Below, piece after piece: positions 6,869-9,155 of a stretch of DNA of 9,155 bases. The first letter of the stretch is position 1. Each line of letters begins with the position of its first letter. Location: the NCBI GenBank assembly GCA_945862475.1, contig CAMAYW010000069.1, forward strand, positions 1-9,155, given 5' to 3'. The stretch is from Bacteriovorax stolpii. GTDB taxonomy: Bacteria; Bdellovibrionota; Bacteriovoracia; Bacteriovoracales; Bacteriovoracaceae. The notes beneath the pieces were generated by a model. The model did not search any database and was not told where the DNA came from. It saw only the letters and a list, made by a program, of their open reading frames with translations. Both the position numbers and the translations under genes were made by a program.

Positions 6869-7219
6869 ATGTATACGGTTGTTGAAATCAAAGGACACCA
6901 GTACAAGCTATCAGCTGGTGATCTTATCGATGTAGAAAGAATTGAAGCAGAAGTTGGCTCTACACTAACTTTCGATCAAGTTCTCCTCGTTGGTGGAACT
7001 AAGACTCTTGTTGGTGCTCCAGTTGTTGGCGGCGCTAAAGTAACAGCTAAAGTTGTTAAGCAAGGTCGTACTCGTAAAATTCTCGTTCTTAAGCGTAAGC
7101 CAGGTGCTTACCGTAAGAAAAACGGTCACCGTCAGTGCTTCACTGGTCTTTTGATCACTGAGATCAATGATGGCCAAGGCGGAGTAGCTAAAGCAGAAGC
7201 AAAAGCTAAGAAGAAGTAA
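6869..7219 (+). CDS. rplU: 50S ribosomal protein L21
   Basis: A 116-residue L21, a structural protein of the large ribosomal subunit that binds 23S rRNA. The full family pattern is present: MYTVVEIKGHQYKLSAGDLIDVE at the start, FDQVLLVGG (35-43), VGAPVV-GGAKVTAKV (48-62), the basic RTRKILVLKRKPGAYRKKNGHRQ stretch (72-94), and the closing FTGLLITEI strand. It exceeds the usual length of about 103 by an Ala/Lys-rich tail (AKAEAKAKKK), likely a disordered rRNA-contacting extension. Codon use differs from the accessory genes: five of six Arg codons are CGT, consistent with high expression. It has a strong ribosome binding site, lies 33 bp ahead of rpmA, and is surely cotranscribed with it. L21-L27 adjacency is conserved across bacteria. 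Confidence 0.98.
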   Translation: MYTVVEIKGHQYKLSAGDLIDVERIEAEVGSTLTFDQVLLVGGTKTLVGAPVVGGAKVTAKVVKQGRTRKILVLKRKPGAYRKKNGHRQCFTGLLITEINDGQGGVAKAEAKAKKK

Positions 7220-7252
7220 TTTTAATTAATCAAAGTTTAGGAGAGCTATAAT

Positions 7253-7507
7253 ATGGCACATAAGAAATCGGGTGGTAGTACCAGTAACGGTCGTGACTCT
7301 AACCCAAAAATGCGTGGTGTAAAAAAATTCGGTGGTGAGCTTGTTGAAACAGGTATGATCATCGTTCGTCAAAAAGGTACAAAATTTCACCCAGGTGTTA
7401 ACGTAAAAATGGGTCGTGACTTCACGATCTATGCTATGTGCCCAGGTAAAGTTAAGTTCGGTTTCTATAACAAAACGACAAAAATCGTTTCTATCGTTCC
7501 AGCTTAA
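7253..7507 (+). CDS. rpmA: 50S ribosomal protein L27
   Basis: An 84-residue L27, of the family's usual length. Its flexible N-terminal tail reaches the peptidyl-transferase centre and helps position tRNA. The diagnostic start MAHKKSGGSTSNGRDSN is intact, with no Firmicutes-type cleavable N-terminal extension, followed by GGELVETGMIIVRQKGTKFHPG and a FTIYA core strand. TAGGAGAG at 7238-7245 provides the ribosome binding site. All four Arg codons are CGT, the signature of a highly expressed gene. It follows rplU in one operon, and transcription is expected to stop at the hairpin 28 bases after its stop codon. Confidence 0.99.
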   Translation: MAHKKSGGSTSNGRDSNPKMRGVKKFGGELVETGMIIVRQKGTKFHPGVNVKMGRDFTIYAMCPGKVKFGFYNKTTKIVSIVPA

Positions 7508-7534
7508 TTGATCTTTAAAGATAATTACGATAAT
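7508..7534 (+). promoter_or_regulatory. Weak candidate promoter for obgE, with a 12-bp palindrome
   Basis: TTGATC (7508-7513) and GATAAT (7529-7534, 5 of 6 to consensus) are separated by only 15 bases, which is suboptimal. A second GATAAT lies at 7520-7525. The perfect palindrome ATCTTTAAAGAT (7511-7522) fills the spacer. Initiation would fall near 7541, inside the 5' arm of the adjoining terminator. This is inference from hexamer matches only. Confidence 0.3.
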
Positions 7535-7535
7535 G

Positions 7536-7567
7536 AAGGGGAGCAGCAATGCTCCCCTTTCTTTTTT
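7536..7567 (+). terminator. Rho-independent terminator after rpmA
   Basis: A perfect 10-bp stem, AAGGGGAGCA (7536-7545) with TGCTCCCCTT (7550-7559), closes a GCAA tetraloop of the stable GNRA type. It is followed by TCTTTTTT. There is no T-run on the opposite strand side, so it acts on + strand transcription only. It separates the L21/L27 unit from obgE. Confidence 0.95.
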
Positions 7568-7595
7568 AGATACGGCCGTGAGGCGCGAAGGTTTT

Positions 7596-8630
7596 ATGAA
7601 GTTTATTGATGAAGTTGATATTGAAGTAATCTCAGGTGACGGCGGTAAAGGATTCGTTGGTTATCGCCGTGAAAAATATGTCCCTTTAGGTGGCCCAGAT
7701 GGTGGCGACGGTGGCCACGGTGGAAATGTCTATTTCCAAGGTGACGAAGGTCTTAACACTCTTCTTCACTTTCGTGGTTTAAAAACATTTAAAGCAGAAC
7801 CAGGTGAGAATGGTGCTGGCTCCAATATGACTGGTGCCAATGGAAATGATCTCATCTTAAAAGTTCCCGTAGGAACCCTCATCTATCATAAAGAAACTGG
7901 TGTTCTTCTTTGTGACATCACAGAAAATGGTCAGCTTTATGAAGCCTCCAAAGGTGGACGTGGTGGATTTGGAAACGCCCACTTTAAAACGTCCACTCAC
8001 CAAACTCCAAGATTTGCTCAAAATGGTGAAGGTGGCACGGCCATTCCTATTCATCTCGAATTAAAGCTTCTCGCAGATATTGCGTTGATTGGACTTCCTA
8101 ATGCAGGAAAATCGACTCTTATTAGTGCCATCAGTGCTGCACGTCCTAAGATTGCTGACTATCCGTTCACGACTCTTGAACCGAACCTAGGCGTTGTAGA
8201 GCTTGGAGACAAAACGATTGTGGTGACTGATATCCCTGGACTCATCGAGGGAGCCGCTGAAGGCAAAGGTCTCGGAATTAAATTCTTAAAGCATATTGAA
8301 AGAACGTCAGCTCTTGTTCATCTCATTGATTGCTCCATGTTTCTTGAAGAATTTGAGGCGATTGAAGCCTATATGACAGTCAGAGAAGAGCTTGAAAAAT
8401 TTAATCCTGATCTTTTAAATAAAAAAGAAATCGTCTGCTTAACTAAAATTGATGCCATGACTGAAGAAGAGATTGAGAAGTTTCGCTCCAGTATGGAAGA
8501 GCAATTAGATCGAAAGGTCCTCCCTATTTCAGGGGTCTCAGGACGCAATATTGATCTCCTTAAGCAAATTATGTTAAAAACCAAAGAAGTGATTCAAGAA
8601 GAACAGAATGAGGTAAAGCGTGGCAAATGA
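7596..8630 (+). CDS. obgE: Obg-family GTPase
   Basis: A 344-residue GTPase that binds the 50S subunit during late ribosome assembly and links it to stress and cell-cycle signals. The N-terminal glycine-rich Obg fold (1-158) has SGDGGKGFVGYRREKYVP and GGPDGGDGGHGG. The G domain carries G1 GLPNAGKST (166-174), G2 YPFTT (189-193), G3 DIPG (212-215), G4 TKID (283-286, usually NKxD) and G5 SGVSG (312-316). It ends about 10-15 residues after the G domain, so the variable C-terminal OCT domain is absent. The start is ATG 7596 (MKFIDEVDIEV), which matches the family N-terminus and has GAAGG 4 bases upstream. An in-frame ATG at 7533 would put the start upstream of the terminator hairpin and is not credible. 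The 3' end overlaps rsfS by 11 bp, implying coupled translation. Confidence 0.98.
   Translation: MKFIDEVDIEVISGDGGKGFVGYRREKYVPLGGPDGGDGGHGGNVYFQGDEGLNTLLHFRGLKTFKAEPGENGAGSNMTGANGNDLILKVPVGTLIYHKETGVLLCDITENGQLYEASKGGRGGFGNAHFKTSTHQTPRFAQNGEGGTAIPIHLELKLLADIALIGLPNAGKSTLISAISAARPKIADYPFTTLEPNLGVVELGDKTIVVTDIPGLIEGAAEGKGLGIKFLKHIERTSALVHLIDCSMFLEEFEAIEAYMTVREELEKFNPDLLNKKEIVCLTKIDAMTEEEIEKFRSSMEEQLDRKVLPISGVSGRNIDLLKQIMLKTKEVIQEEQNEVKRGK
8610..8613 (+). promoter_or_regulatory. Ribosome binding site of rsfS inside obgE
   Basis: GAGG lies 6 bases before the GTG at 8620, within the last codons of obgE. It supports the GTG start over the later ATG at 8698. Confidence 0.6.
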
Positions 8631-9084
8631 GTATATCCAAAATGAAGTAAAAAAAGTGATCTCAAATTCTCAATTTGAGTTTCCACTAAATCATGCCATG
8701 GCGACCGCTTGGATTCTGGCGAACTTTAAAGGCGATAATTTAAAGATTTTTGATATGAGAAAATCATCCGCCCTCGTTGATTATGCGGTGGTAGCGACAG
8801 CACAAAACGCCACGCAAACACGAGCGATGATTGATGAAATTTCCTCAAGTCTCAGAAACGTAGGTGCCAAAATCGTCTCTTATGAAGGTTATGAATCTGC
8901 TGACTGGGTTCTTCTTGATACAGGAGATATCATGGTGCACGTGTTTAATGGCCCGGCCCGTGATGTGTATGATCTTGATATGGTTTATGCCAAAAACCCT
9001 CAGGTCAAAATCCCTGAAGATTTTTATTTTGCAAAACCAACTCAAACTTCATCGGATAAATCTGACCTAAAAGGCTACTTCTAA
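8620..9084 (+). CDS. rsfS: Ribosomal silencing factor RsfS
   Basis: A 154-residue member of the RsfS (YbeB/Iojap) family. It binds L14 on the 50S subunit and blocks joining of 30S and 50S when nutrients are short. Characteristic segments are VDYAVVATAQNATQTRAMIDEI (53-74) and WVLLDTGDIMVHVFNGPARD (96-115), then YDLDMVY. The start is GTG 8620-8622 with GAGG 6 bases upstream, inside the end of obgE (11-bp overlap). It is longer than the usual 105-120 residues. The extra length is about 20-25 residues before the conserved core and a polar tail of about 20 residues (KPTQTSSDKSDLKGYF). An alternative ATG at 8698 would trim the N-terminal part but lacks a ribosome binding site. It precedes rlmH, the classic ybeB-ybeA pairing. 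Confidence 0.96.
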   Translation: MANEYIQNEVKKVISNSQFEFPLNHAMATAWILANFKGDNLKIFDMRKSSALVDYAVVATAQNATQTRAMIDEISSSLRNVGAKIVSYEGYESADWVLLDTGDIMVHVFNGPARDVYDLDMVYAKNPQVKIPEDFYFAKPTQTSSDKSDLKGYF

Positions 9085-9087
9085 GTC

Positions 9088-9155
9088 ATGGCCCGCCAAA
9101 TTCACCTCATCGTGGTGGGCAAACTTAAAGACTCTCATCTTGAGTCCATTGAGAG
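9088..9155 (+). CDS. rlmH: 23S rRNA (pseudouridine-1915 N3)-methyltransferase RlmH, 5' part only
   Basis: Twenty-two codons plus two bases before the window ends. The start MARQIHLIVVGKLKDSHLE matches the RlmH N-terminus, where a short first strand leads into a VGKLK turn. RlmH is a small SPOUT-fold enzyme that methylates pseudouridine 1915 in helix 69 of 23S rRNA, using SAM, on the assembled ribosome. The SAM-binding knot lies downstream of the window and cannot be checked. The ATG follows the rsfS stop by 3 bases with only a weak ribosome binding site, so translation is probably coupled. The position directly after rsfS is the conserved arrangement and supports the identification. Confidence 0.92.
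   Translation, partial: MARQIHLIVVGKLKDSHLESIE

Noticed and set aside
7226..7549. 107-codon minus-strand open frame across rpmA
   Set aside because: It is antisense to the certain L27 gene, the translation is compositionally odd (Thr/Phe/His-rich) and shows no motif. It is a shadow of biased codon use.
7533..7595. Upstream in-frame ATG that would lengthen Obg by 21 residues
   Set aside because: It would place the terminator hairpin inside the coding region, and the added residues do not resemble any Obg N-terminus. ATG 7596 has a ribosome binding site and the canonical MKFIDEV start.

Overview
The window reads as ordinary chromosomal DNA from a low-G+C Gram-negative bacterium. It encodes periplasmic and outer-membrane proteins with Sec signal peptides and a barrel C-terminus, which rules out a Gram-positive host. 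The gene content and style (LolA-like protein plus barrel protein, N-terminal-twitch radical SAM protein, AT-rich housekeeping genes) suggest Bdellovibrionota, perhaps the Bacteriovorax/Peredibacter/Halobacteriovorax side. That placement is an inference, not a demonstration. There are no tRNA or rRNA genes, CRISPR arrays, insertion sequences or integrase genes, and no gene-free stretch over 150 bases.

Region 1 (1-1962, + strand) is an envelope operon: a periplasmic LolA-like lipoprotein-sorting protein, joined by a 1-base stop/start overlap to a 402-residue outer-membrane beta-barrel protein. An upstream partner is probably cut off by the window edge.

Region 2 (1945-6737) holds three accessory-type single genes in alternating orientation. 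They are a compact rifampin-phosphotransferase-like PEP/pyruvate dikinase (-), a radical SAM protein with an N-terminal twitch-like cysteine cluster (+), and a pol-beta-type nucleotidyltransferase protein (-). The dikinase and radical SAM genes diverge from a 146-base spacer that contains a strong sigma70-like promoter for the radical SAM gene. The dikinase collides tail-to-tail with the barrel gene, and the radical SAM gene with the nucleotidyltransferase gene. Each collision overlaps by exactly 18 bp. No substrate can be assigned to any of the three from sequence alone.

Region 3 (6761-9155, + strand) is the conserved ribosome and GTPase cluster rplU-rpmA-[terminator]-obgE-rsfS-rlmH. A strong intrinsic terminator with a GCAA loop ends the ribosomal protein pair only 28 bases before obgE. 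A weak promoter-like sequence just upstream would start transcription inside the terminator's 5' arm. obgE and rsfS overlap by 11 bp, and rlmH starts 3 bp after rsfS and runs off the window. These genes serve ribosome assembly and 23S rRNA maturation.

No convincing new multi-gene system is present. The best leads are the dikinase / radical SAM / nucleotidyltransferase block and the terminator-promoter arrangement before obgE.
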